Part shown: one piece after another, positions 46,620-56,323 of the stretch
Layout: each line of letters opens with the position of its first letter
How positions within the stretch are numbered: the first letter of the stretch is position 1
Assembly (NCBI RefSeq): GCF_030063285.1
Contig: NZ_JASISU010000003.1
Location: forward strand, 62,001-126,000
DNA length: 64,000 nucleotides
Origin: Pseudarthrobacter sp. PS3-L1
GTDB taxonomy: Bacteria; Actinomycetota; Actinomycetes; Actinomycetales; Micrococcaceae
Direction of reading: 5' to 3'
Program-made: the position numbers and the translations under genes
Notes under the pieces: generated by a model
Told to the model about the DNA's origin: nothing
What the model saw: only the letters and a program-made list of their open reading frames with translations
Databases searched by the model: none

Positions 46620-47627
46620 ATGACTTCCACCCCAGCCGAATCGCACTACATGAACAACCAGGCTGGAACCCTGAGCGCGGGCAGCCGCATGATCCTCCCG
46701 GACGCCACTTCCAGCGCCGAGATCACCGATGTGAGCGTCGAATACGATGACTTTGGCGCGCCAGCGCTGGTTCACGTCACCCTCACTGACGGTGCAACGC
46801 TCCGGATCGGCGTCTCGTCCCAGGTCAAGGTCTTGGCCCCTGGTTCCGCCGGCCTCGCTGCCGTTACCGAGGGTACCCCCTTGCGCTCGCCCGGAGAGCC
46901 CGACGGCGGCACCCCCTCCCCTGCGGACAATCACCCCGTGACCGGCACGGGCGCCGTCGTGGTCCCGCCCCTGCCGCCCGCGGCCCCCGCGATCAGCGGA
47001 CCCACCGATGATGACCTGGCCGCCATCCCCTCCCCCCAGGGTCCACCGGAGTCCGTTATCGAGGACGTCGCGGCACGGCACCAGGGAGCCGATGGAGTGA
47101 TGCTGCTCACCGACAAGCTGGCCAAGGGCATCAACACCAAGTCCGGAAGTTGCCTGAAGGACCTCAGCGAACTGGCGCACGAACTGTACATAGTGCGCAA
47201 GGACAGCGAGGGCGCACTTGCCGTCGCGGACCTGCTGAACGTCCTGCCATTTGATGGAAACCCGGGCCGCTGGACCTCCGTGGAAGCCACGTTGGCGCTC
47301 TCCGCCTACATTTGCCGCCAGTCGGGCCAGGATCCGCGCGCTGAAGTGTACGAAAAACTCCTCCGGGCCCCGGACACCCAGGAAACGGATGCATTCAAGG
47401 CCCGGATGCAGGCCAAGGTGCGGCAGCGCTCACTGAACGAACCCAACCTGTACGACAAGGAGATCTTCCGGGCCATCGACAATTCGCACCACGACGCCGA
47501 ACGTGAATGGCGCCTCCTCCGGCTCGAATCGCTGCTGTTCCTCCGCGCACACGGCGGTTCCGAGACCATCGGCGGCCCGGAACTAGAACGCCGGATCGCC
47601 AATGAGCTTGAGGCCGTCCGCAGCTGA
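46620..47627 (+). CDS. Conserved hypothetical protein
   Basis: AAGGA seven bases before ATG 46620 marks the start of a 335-residue protein. It opens with a beta-rich domain (about 20-80), then a Pro-rich linker (about 85-145, VVVPPLPPAAPAISGP), then a helical domain (about 150-335; LKDLSELAHELYIVRKDSEG and ATLALSAYICRQSGQDPRAE) with a helical-repeat feel. It may belong to DUF6707, but I am not sure of that name. No catalytic residue is visible. Confidence 0.7.
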   Translation: MTSTPAESHYMNNQAGTLSAGSRMILPDATSSAEITDVSVEYDDFGAPALVHVTLTDGATLRIGVSSQVKVLAPGSAGLAAVTEGTPLRSPGEPDGGTPSPADNHPVTGTGAVVVPPLPPAAPAISGPTDDDLAAIPSPQGPPESVIEDVAARHQGADGVMLLTDKLAKGINTKSGSCLKDLSELAHELYIVRKDSEGALAVADLLNVLPFDGNPGRWTSVEATLALSAYICRQSGQDPRAEVYEKLLRAPDTQETDAFKARMQAKVRQRSLNEPNLYDKEIFRAIDNSHHDAEREWRLLRLESLLFLRAHGGSETIGGPELERRIANELEAVRS

Positions 47628-47743
47628 TCCCTGGTTCGGCTGGGCGTGAACTGGGCTTCCCGCCCATACCCGCCCGCACGTCCCTGCACGCTGGGCACTT
47701 TTGCCCTTATCAGCGAGCACAACCGCGCTGTACATTCAGGCTC

Positions 47744-48469
47744 ATGGACAACACGCCAAGCGTAGTGATCACTGCCGATGCGCCACAGGTCTGGACCATG
47801 CTCCGCACACCCGCACGGGTGGCCCAGTGGCATGGCTGGGAAGCCCCGGACCTAGACGCTGAAGTCAAAGAGATTTACTTTTCTGCAAACGTGAGGGAAG
47901 CTCCGGACCACACCCGGCTTATTGTCAACGGAGGCGATACTTTCGTTCTGCAGCCAGTGCCGACTGGCACCCGGGTAAGTATCACCCGGGCTGCCACGGA
48001 GCCTGGTGCGGACAGTGCCGCCTGGGACGCTGACATCAACCAAGGCTGGCTTACCTTCCTCCAACAACTTCGTTTTGCCCTGGAACGCCATCCCCATTCC
48101 AGCCGCCGGACCATCTTTGCTGACGTACCCGGCGAACCCGGCTCGGCCATCGCTAAACTTGGCCTCGCCAATCTCCCTGCACCGGGCGAGGACTACCGGC
48201 TGACTCTTTCTACGGGGGAGCTGATCAAGGGAAAGGTCTGGTTCCGGAGCGCAGACCAGGTTGGCCTGACCGTTGATGAATACGCGGACCACGGTGAGGG
48301 CCTACTGGTGGTGGCAGACCAGGCTGTCATTGCGAATGTGCGGCCCCACGGCGGTTCACTGGTTATCGTTTCTACGTACGGACTTGGCGCAACTCGACTT
48401 GCTAGCCTGCGTTCCTCCTGGGATTCCTGGTGCGCTGAGAACTACCCCACAGTGCAGCAGGCCAACTGA
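47744..48469 (+). CDS. SRPBCC/START-like domain hypothetical protein
   Basis: The 241-residue protein begins SVVITADAPQVWTMLRTPAR and VAQWHGW, the pattern of polyketide cyclase/START-like folds in which a helix-grip cavity binds a small hydrophobic ligand. A second half-domain (about 150-240) repeats the style (GEDYRLTLSTGELIKGKVWF, ending WDSWCAENYP). Ligand and role are unknown. It lies 30 bases upstream of tgt in the same direction. Confidence 0.7.
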   Translation: MDNTPSVVITADAPQVWTMLRTPARVAQWHGWEAPDLDAEVKEIYFSANVREAPDHTRLIVNGGDTFVLQPVPTGTRVSITRAATEPGADSAAWDADINQGWLTFLQQLRFALERHPHSSRRTIFADVPGEPGSAIAKLGLANLPAPGEDYRLTLSTGELIKGKVWFRSADQVGLTVDEYADHGEGLLVVADQAVIANVRPHGGSLVIVSTYGLGATRLASLRSSWDSWCAENYPTVQQAN

Positions 48470-49852
<1,383 letters not shown>

Positions 49853-49871
49853 CGAGGCCTGTTCCCCGGGC

Positions 49872-49959
49872 GCGGTTCGCGGGAGCGGTTCCGTTATGCG
49901 GGAGCGGTTCGACGTCGCGGGAGCGCTCCAGCGGAAACGAGCCGCTCCCGCGAAACCGC
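49872..49959. repeat. Intergenic palindromic repeat element
   Basis: GCGGTTCGCGGGAGCGG (49872-49888) pairs with CCGCTCCCGCGAAACCGC (49942-49959) with a one-base bulge. Between them CGGGAGCG is repeated twice more and GGAGCGCTCCAGCGGAA appears. It shares the core of the elements at 29.4, 51.0 and 53.6 kb. Confidence 0.85.
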
Positions 49960-50021
49960 TGTTATCCACATAGTCGCAGCACACTATTCGGCACGTCGAC
50001 CGCGCGCCGCATGCTTAGTCC

Positions 50022-50951
50022 ATGACGGCGACGCGCTCCGATCTTCTGCCCACGCGGGGAAACCTGTGGCGGACCCAGGAACTCCTCGACGTGGGCGTGG
50101 GGAAACGCACCATCACAGCGTTCGTCGCCGACGGGACCCTTGTGCGGCTCCGCCAGGGCTGCTACGTCAGAGGCAGCTCATGGCTCAAACAGCCTCCAAG
50201 TGTCAGAAACCTCCAGTTGATCCACGCACACGCCCATGGAACACGCACGACGTCGGGTGGCCGCTCCCGGTACACCCACACCTCCGGTGCCCGCTTGCAC
50301 GGCCTTTACCTCTGGAAGGTGGATTCGCTTATTCACCTGACGCAACCGACGTCACCTTCCCGAGACCGGCACGGTGCAGACGTGGTGTGTCACACCGCCA
50401 TCATCGAGCCCGGCGATCAGGCAAACGTGGCAGGGTTGCCAAGCACCACACTGGAATGCACTGCTGCAGACTGCGGACTCATCCTGCCCTACCGCCCGGC
50501 CCTCATCATCATGGACCATGCGCTTCGGCTCGGCGCCGACAGGGCAGTGATTCAGGCCCGCACGGAACACTGCAATGGGCAAAGGGGCGTAAGGAGCCTG
50601 CGCCGTGTCCTTGCCGCAGCAGATCCCAGTGCCGAATCTCCAGGCGAAACCCTCACCCGAGATCTAATTCACCAGCTTCGGCTCCCTGCCCCAGAACCGC
50701 AGCTCGAGGTGATGACCCGGCTCGGAACCTACCGACTCGACTTCGCATGGCGGGAACGAAGACTGGCTCTCGAGTTCGATGGCAAATCTAAGTACTTTGA
50801 CTATCGACCCACGGATCAGGTGCTCTACGAAGAGAGACGCCGGGAAAAGGCGCTCATGGAGATGGGCTGGACAGTTCTCCGCATCGAATGGAAAGACCTG
50901 TTCAATGAAGGCGAGTTCAAAAATAGGGTTCTTCGCTCCCTGCGAGACTAG
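50022..50951 (+). CDS. AbiEi-type wHTH protein with C-terminal endonuclease-like domain
   Basis: The 309-residue protein has an N-terminal AbiEi antitoxin-type winged helix (about 5-60; GNLWRTQELLDVGVGKRTIT and LRQGCYVR). The C-terminal part (about 215-309) resembles a Vsr/DUF559 PD-(D/E)xK nuclease: YRLDFAWRERRLALEFDGKS has the D and E-x-D layout, and REKALMEMGWTVLRIEW ends the fold. No AbiEii toxin partner lies next to it, so it is probably not a classical antitoxin. Such proteins are multicopy in Micrococcaceae (from memory). Confidence 0.8.
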   Translation: MTATRSDLLPTRGNLWRTQELLDVGVGKRTITAFVADGTLVRLRQGCYVRGSSWLKQPPSVRNLQLIHAHAHGTRTTSGGRSRYTHTSGARLHGLYLWKVDSLIHLTQPTSPSRDRHGADVVCHTAIIEPGDQANVAGLPSTTLECTAADCGLILPYRPALIIMDHALRLGADRAVIQARTEHCNGQRGVRSLRRVLAAADPSAESPGETLTRDLIHQLRLPAPEPQLEVMTRLGTYRLDFAWRERRLALEFDGKSKYFDYRPTDQVLYEERRREKALMEMGWTVLRIEWKDLFNEGEFKNRVLRSLRD

Positions 50952-50987
50952 CCGCCTATAGTGAGCTCGCTGGACCGGACCAACACC

Positions 50988-51030
50988 GTGGGAGCGTTCC
51001 AGCGAACTCGGTACGATCCAGCGAACCCAC
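50988..51030. repeat. Intergenic palindromic repeat element
   Basis: GTGGG and CCCAC arms flank two direct copies of TCCAGCGAA (GCGTTCCAGCGAAC and CGATCCAGCGAACC). It lies between the convergent nuclease-like gene and yhhQ and could terminate both. Confidence 0.7.
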
Positions 51031-51046
51031 TCTGGACTCGGACCCG

Positions 51047-51751
51047 TCAGGCCACGTTCAGGCCATAGCTTGGCTCGCGCTTTTTGACCCAGCCGATGGC
51101 AACACTGGTCAACGGTACAAACAGGAACTCGATCAGCGTCTTGTATACAAAACCCACAAGGACGTAATTGATGAAACCTGCCGCATCGGTAATGCCGATG
51201 ACGGAGGCGGCAATGCTGCAGAAAATCAGGGTGTCCACGAACTCCCCCGCACCTGAAGATCCCATCAACCGTGCCCACAGGGATTTTTCGCCTGTTCGGG
51301 CCTTCATCCGGACCAGGATCCAGGAGTTGATTGTCTGGCCCGCCACAAATCCGAGCAGCGATGCCAGCACAATCTGCGGAACGGGGCCCAGGGCTCCTTC
51401 CAGGGCAGTTTGCTTGCTTACCCCGTACTCATCGTTAAACCCTGGAAGCGCAATGACTACCCAAAAGCACAACGAGGCAAAAACGGACAGGGCAAAAGTG
51501 GTGATGATGGCTTTGCGGGCGACCCGGAAGCCATACACTTCGCTGATCACATCACCCAGGACGTAGGCCAGCGGAAAGAGGAAAAACCCGCCGTCTGTAA
51601 TAATCGGACCAAATGCCACACCCTTGGTGGCTCCGATGTTGCTCAGGATCACCACCACCGCCATAACTGCGAGCATGACGCCGAAATAGGGCGATCCGAG
51701 GCTGGCGAATTTTGCTGGCGATGGAAGGGAAGATGGCGCGCGGGAAGACAT
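51047..51751 (-). CDS. yhhQ: Queuosine-precursor transporter (YhhQ family)
   Basis: ATG 51751 with GGA upstream gives 234 residues; an ATG 20 codons earlier (51811) is less likely. Six membrane segments and the family motifs SNIGATKGVAFGPIITDGGF, FPLAYVLGDVISEVYGFRVA and GFVAGQTINSWILVRMKART identify a vitamin-uptake-like YhhQ protein, which imports preQ0, preQ1 or queuine. With tgt 1.2 kb away and no visible queuosine synthesis gene, it points to salvage of a precursor. Confidence 0.9.
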   Translation of the reverse strand: MSSRAPSSLPSPAKFASLGSPYFGVMLAVMAVVVILSNIGATKGVAFGPIITDGGFFLFPLAYVLGDVISEVYGFRVARKAIITTFALSVFASLCFWVVIALPGFNDEYGVSKQTALEGALGPVPQIVLASLLGFVAGQTINSWILVRMKARTGEKSLWARLMGSSGAGEFVDTLIFCSIAASVIGITDAAGFINYVLVGFVYKTLIEFLFVPLTSVAIGWVKKREPSYGLNVA

Positions 51752-51895
51752 GGCGATCCGTTCGAAGTGGTTTGCGCGGCGCTGCAGCGCAGCCGCCGGC
51801 TGTATTAGCACTGGGAATGCTGCCTGGTGAGGACAGTAAATCTATTCTCCCACCAGAGGCGCAGGCGGCGCACCGTGACAATACGCCGACATTTT

Positions 51896-51907
51896 TGAAC
51901 ATGTTCA
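51896..51907. promoter_or_regulatory. Palindromic operator between yhhQ and the TetR gene
   Basis: TGAACATGTTCA is a perfect 12-bp palindrome flanked by T-runs, 65 bases before the TetR-family start. It overlaps a possible TTGAAC -35 element. Autoregulation by the TetR protein is the simplest reading. Confidence 0.65.
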
Positions 51908-51971
51908 TTTTTTCATGCTAACTTTTGACCTAGTCCAGAAATGAGAAGATTCACGGAATTCGGGGTCCAGC

Positions 51972-52622
51972 GTGACTATCAAGAGTGAACAGACCCGTCA
52001 AAAAGTCGCGGACATTGCACTCCGGATGTTCCGGGAAATCGGCTTCGAAAAGACCACCATGCGTGCCATCGCCACAGAGGCTGGGATCTCCGTGGGAAAC
52101 GCCTATTACTACTTTGCGTCCAAGGACGAGTTGGTCCAGGAACTTTACGGGCGAATTCAGGCAGATCATGCCACTCGCGCCACCGTCGCCCTGCAGCAGC
52201 ACACCGACCTGGGACCACGGCTGAAGGCCACGTTACATTCGGGACTGGATGCCATGGCCCCCTACCACCGGTTCGGCGCCGACTTCATCACCACAGCCAT
52301 CCGCCCGGCGTCGTCCGTCAGCCCCTTTTCTCCTGGCTCCCGCGCTGCACGACGTTCAGCCGTGGCGATCTTTGAATCCACAGTGGCAGGTACATCGGTG
52401 CCAAAGAAGCTTCGCGCCGACCTGCCAGAAATGCTCTGGTTGGCCTATCTGGGGATCACGCTGTTCTGGGTCCACGATACGTCCGCCGGACAGCGCCGCA
52501 CCCGGGCGCTTGTGGACGGCGCCGCGCCGCTGATTGCCCGCGGCCTCTCCCTCGCACGACTTCCGGGCGTAGGAAAAATCATCGACGACGTCCTGGCCCT
52601 CAGCCGATCCGTCCGTCACTGA
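51972..52622 (+). CDS. TetR family transcriptional regulator
   Basis: GTG 51972 opens a 216-residue regulator. The N-terminal helix-turn-helix is intact (ALRMFREIGFEKTTMRAIAT and AGISVGNAYYYFASKDELVQ). The ligand-binding domain is all-helical with no recognised signature. The next gene, an epimerase, starts 22 bases downstream and may be in the same transcript. Confidence 0.92.
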   Translation: MTIKSEQTRQKVADIALRMFREIGFEKTTMRAIATEAGISVGNAYYYFASKDELVQELYGRIQADHATRATVALQQHTDLGPRLKATLHSGLDAMAPYHRFGADFITTAIRPASSVSPFSPGSRAARRSAVAIFESTVAGTSVPKKLRADLPEMLWLAYLGITLFWVHDTSAGQRRTRALVDGAAPLIARGLSLARLPGVGKIIDDVLALSRSVRH

Positions 52623-52644
52623 GCACAGTAACCGCGGGGGAATC

Positions 52645-53564
52645 ATGGACAAAACAGTCGTTCTTGCAGGGGCCAGCGGGTTCATCGGCCGGTATTTCAT
52701 CAGGCGTTTTGCCGCCGATGGATGGACAGTCCGGACCATTGGACGCCACCGGGGAGATACCGCACCCTGGGGCGAAGAGGCAGCCCTGGTGCAGGTGATC
52801 ACGGGCAGCAACCTCCTCGTGAACCTCGCTGGGAGAACAGTCAATTGCCGGTACAGCGCGCGGAACCGGCGCCAGATTATCGATTCCAGGGTGCGGACGA
52901 CGGCGGAACTGGGCCGGGCAGTCAGTAAGAGTTCCGCCCCTCCTGCAGTGTGGTGAACGCTAGCACCGGAACCATCTATCGGCACGCAGAGGACCGGCCG
53001 CAAGCGGAATCAGGCGGCGAGCTGGGGGTGGGCTTTTCGGTGGAAGTGGCCAAGGCCTGGGAAGCGGAACTGATGTCCGCCAAGACACCCACGACACGAA
53101 AAATTCCGCTGCGAATCACAATTGTGCTGGGCCCGGGCGGGGGTGTCATGCGTCCGTTGAGCATGCTCGTCCGAACGGGCCTGGGCGGACATATGGGCAA
53201 GGGAACCCAGAAGTTCAGCTGGGTCCACGTGGCTGACCTGTACCGGGCGGTGCAGCACATCTACGCCACGCCGGGCATTGACGGCCCAGTAAATATAGCC
53301 TCACCCCAGGTGGTCGATAACCGCGAGCTGATGCGCCTGGTCAGGGCAGCGTACGGTGCTTGGGCCGGTCTTCCATCACCAGCCTGGCTGTTGAAAATCG
53401 GCGCTGTCGTGATCAGAACGGAAACAGAACTCGTGCTGAAAAGTCGCTGGGTGGAATCCCGGCGACTGGTCGAGTCCGGCTTCACTTTTGACTATCAGTC
53501 CTTGGCCGAAACCTTGGCGGACATCGCGGCGTCGGATGCCACCGGAAGGAAGTCAACGCGCTAA
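52645..53564 (+). pseudogene. TIGR01777-type NAD(P)-dependent epimerase, frameshifted
   Basis: The first 103 codons from ATG 52645 encode VVLAGASGFIGRYFIRRFAA (Rossmann GxxGxxG), NLLVNLAGRTVNCRY and SRVRTTAELGRAV, then hit TGA at 52954-52956. The next frame continues exactly where the family should: NASTGTIYRHAEDRPQAE, FSWVHVADLYRAV and the DUF1731-like C-terminus to 53564. Inserting one G in GTGTGGTGAAC (about 52950) restores one frame of 306 residues, the family length. It is either a recent inactivating mutation or a sequence error. Confidence 0.85.
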
Positions 53565-53619
53565 CCGCGGTGTTTCGCCAACTGGCTGGCTGTGTTCACC
53601 AGAGCGCCCAGCATCCGTT

Positions 53620-53677
53620 TCGCGGGAAAAGCCCCATTTCGCTGGAGCGCTCCAGCGAAATGGGGTTTTTCCCGCGA
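53620..53677. terminator. 58-bp near-perfect palindrome, probable bidirectional terminator
   Basis: Two 29-base arms meet at GGAGC|GCTCC with a single mismatch. The inner part TTTCGCTGGAGCGCTCCAGCGAAA (centre at 53648/53649) matches the intergenic repeat core; outer parts add CCCCA/TGGGG, then AAAA/TTTTT and CGCGGG/CCCGCG. T-runs therefore follow the hairpin on both strands. It lies between the convergent epimerase and MFS genes. Confidence 0.9.
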
Positions 53678-53800
53678 CGACGAAACGTTCCCGCGAGCTC
53701 GACACGCACACGCCACAGCCAACCCCAGCCCGGAACGGCCCGGCCCGCCCAAGGCCGGCACGGCACGGCCCAAGGAAAGTCCGGGCAGGCCTGCGGAAAC

Positions 53801-55225
53801 CTAGCGGCGTGAGCCCTCGCTGAGGTCCCGGTCCCGGTCTTGGTTCCCGCCGCCGCCATGATCAGCTGCACCGTCGCTAGGTCCAGAGGCACTGGCCCAG
53901 GCTGCGCCCTGCTCCGCATCAAGCTGCGTGGGCTTCTTGTTCTTGAGCGCGAAAATGTACACGAGCAGGGAGAGTCCGATTGCCACCGTGACGTAGGTGA
54001 AGAACAGTTCGATGTTTCCCGCTTTCTGCAGCGCCGCGCCAATGAGGGGAACCGTGCCGCCAAAAAGCGAGTTTGCGATGGCGTAGCCCAGTCCCACACC
54101 AAGAGCCCGGATGGAGGCCGGGAACAGTTCGGCCTTCACCAGGGCATTGATGGAGGTGTAGCCGCCCACAATCAGCAATCCGCCAAGCATCAGAAGGAAC
54201 GCGGTGAAAGGATCCCGGGTTCCGCCCAGCGCGGAGAGGAGCGGCCAGGTGAAGAGTACGCCTGTGATGCCGAACCAAAGCAGCAGGGGTTTGCGGCCAA
54301 CCTTGTCCGAGATGATGCCGTAGACGGGCTGCAGGCACATGAAGATGAAAAGCGCCCAGAAGTTAATGACCGAGGTATCGGTCTTGGCGATGCCTGACGT
54401 GTCATTCATGAACTTGAGGATGAAGTTTGTGTAGGTATAGAAGGCCACGGTGCCACCAAGGGTGACACCGATACAGATCAGCAGCGGCCTGAAATGCTGC
54501 GTGAAAAGCAGGCGCATGGTGCCGGGCTGGGCTTCACCGGGAACTTTCACATGGGCTGCGCGCAACTGGTCGGAGGAGAGGGTTTCTTCCATGGAGCGAC
54601 GCAGCCACAGCACCACCAGGGCAGCAACCCCACCAATGGCAAACGGAATGCGCCAGCCCCACTCGGTGAGGATCTCGCTGGCCATGGTGTTCTGCAGGAC
54701 GATCAGCACCAGCAAGGCAAGCATTTGACCGCCCACCAGGGTGACGTACTGGAAGCTCGAGAAGAATCCACGACGGCGGGCTGTTGCCGCTTCGGACATG
54801 TACGTGGCGCTGGTGCCGTATTCCCCACCCACGGAGAAACCCTGGACCAGTCGGATCAGGACGAGAATAATGAGGGCCCACACACCCAGGACATCCTTGG
54901 TGGGAAGGACGGCAATGGCAAAGGAGCCAGCGGACATCATGGTGACACTGAGCGTCAGGGCGGCCTTGCGGCCTTTTCGGTCCGCATACCTGCCAAAGAA
55001 CCAGGCCCCGATTGGCCGCATGAGGAAAGTGGTGGAGAAGACAGCCATGGCCTCCAGTCCGGCCTGCAGGTCGCTTTCCGAGCTGAAAAAGTGGGACTGG
55101 ATGTAGGCCGCAAAAACCGTGTAGACGTACAGGTCGTACCATTCCACGAGGTTCCCGGCGGATCCTTTGAGGATGTTTTTCACGGCCCTGCGCGTTTGCG
55201 TGGCCTCGGATGGTGCGGCACTCAT
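53801..55225 (-). CDS. MFS transporter, metabolite:H+ symporter (MHS) family
   Basis: GGAAGG seven bases before ATG 55225 supports the start. The 474-residue protein has 12 membrane helices and the MHS signatures GNLVEWYDLYVYTVFAAY near the start, GRYADRKGRKAAL, and LVQGFSVGGEYGTSATYMSE. Relatives carry alpha-ketoglutarate, citrate, proline or shikimate with protons. The C-terminal 35 residues are hydrophilic and repetitive (DHGGGGNQDRDRD). The substrate is uncertain. Confidence 0.9.
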   Translation of the reverse strand: MSAAPSEATQTRRAVKNILKGSAGNLVEWYDLYVYTVFAAYIQSHFFSSESDLQAGLEAMAVFSTTFLMRPIGAWFFGRYADRKGRKAALTLSVTMMSAGSFAIAVLPTKDVLGVWALIILVLIRLVQGFSVGGEYGTSATYMSEAATARRRGFFSSFQYVTLVGGQMLALLVLIVLQNTMASEILTEWGWRIPFAIGGVAALVVLWLRRSMEETLSSDQLRAAHVKVPGEAQPGTMRLLFTQHFRPLLICIGVTLGGTVAFYTYTNFILKFMNDTSGIAKTDTSVINFWALFIFMCLQPVYGIISDKVGRKPLLLWFGITGVLFTWPLLSALGGTRDPFTAFLLMLGGLLIVGGYTSINALVKAELFPASIRALGVGLGYAIANSLFGGTVPLIGAALQKAGNIELFFTYVTVAIGLSLLVYIFALKNKKPTQLDAEQGAAWASASGPSDGAADHGGGGNQDRDRDLSEGSRR

Positions 55226-55365
55226 CGGCGAGCCTTCCTGTCATCGGCATCACCTGACGCAACACCGCCCGCCACGCTAATCCCTGTGACAGCGAACACC
55301 CGCGTTTTGGTCGTATTGTTCACCAGGACAAAGCGCTGGCCGCATCCCGGTGGAAGAATAGGACC

Positions 55366-56220
55366 ATGACTTCCGCATCAGCTGCAGCGTCCACCACCTC
55401 CACTCCCGCCGTTGTCCTTACGATTGCTGGCTCCGAAGCCACCGGCGGTGCCGGGGCGCAGGCGGACCTGAAGACCTTCCAGGAGTTGGGCGTCTTTGGG
55501 ATCGCCAACCTCACCTGCATCGTCTCCTTTGATCCCAAGGACAACTGGAATCACCGGTTTGTGCCGATCGACCAACAGGTCATCGCAGACCAGCTGGAGG
55601 CGACGACGGCGGCATACGGCACCGGGTCAGGTGCGGTTTCAGAGCTCGGCACCGTCAAGATCGGCATGCTGGGCAGCCCGGCCACCATCGGCACGGTTGC
55701 CACCGCCCTGACGAATGCCAACTTCACCAACGTTGTCCTGGACCCCGTCCTGATCTGCAAAGGCCAAGAGCCCGGGCATGCGCTGGACACGGACGAGGCC
55801 CTCAAGGCCCAGATCCTGCCGCTGGCCACCTTCGTCACGCCCAACCATTTTGAGGCAGAGTCGCTGTCTGGACTGAAAATTACCGATGTCGAATCGCTGA
55901 AGGCAGCGGCCGTGAAGATCCATGAGATCAGCGGCGCGGCAGTCCTGGCCAAGGGCGGCGTCCGGATTTCCGGGCCCGACGCCGTCGATGTCTTCTTTGA
56001 CGGGACCACCCTGGAGGTACTCAGCGCCCCCAAGGTGGGCGACGTTGCGGTCTCTGGAGCTGGCTGCTCCCTTGCCGCGGCAGTCACTGCCGAACTCGCC
56101 AAAGGAGCCACTGCCCTCGATGCTGCGCGGACGGCCAAGGCCTTTGTTACCGCCGGCATCAAGAACCGCGTCACATCCGGAGCGCCTTTCACAGCGCTCT
56201 GGCAGGGTGGACCACGCTAG
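55366..56220 (+). CDS. PdxK/ThiD-type hydroxymethylpyrimidine/pyridoxal kinase
   Basis: A 284-residue ribokinase-fold kinase. AVVLTIAGSEATGGAGAQAD is the N-terminal substrate motif (usually SDxxGGAGxQAD), LDPVLICKGQ lies before the lid, and GAGCSLAAAVTAELAKG is the anion-hole segment with Cys in place of the Asp of classic ThiD, as in the pyridoxal kinases of Bacillus type. It probably phosphorylates pyridoxal or its analogues. It is divergent from the MHS gene. Confidence 0.88.
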   Translation: MTSASAAASTTSTPAVVLTIAGSEATGGAGAQADLKTFQELGVFGIANLTCIVSFDPKDNWNHRFVPIDQQVIADQLEATTAAYGTGSGAVSELGTVKIGMLGSPATIGTVATALTNANFTNVVLDPVLICKGQEPGHALDTDEALKAQILPLATFVTPNHFEAESLSGLKITDVESLKAAAVKIHEISGAAVLAKGGVRISGPDAVDVFFDGTTLEVLSAPKVGDVAVSGAGCSLAAAVTAELAKGATALDAARTAKAFVTAGIKNRVTSGAPFTALWQGGPR

Positions 56221-56323
56221 GGCAGATCCAAGGCAGGACTTTCTGCCGGCCCGGCCCAGAACAATCGACGGAGCCAGCAGGAATGTCCGCCCAGCGACAG
56301 GTACCCTGCGCCGGTCTGCGCTT

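Noticed and set aside
51752-51895. Possible preQ1 riboswitch in the yhhQ leader
   Set aside because: I looked for a preQ1-type pseudoknot in the leader and saw only unrelated GC-rich hairpins, so I do not call one.
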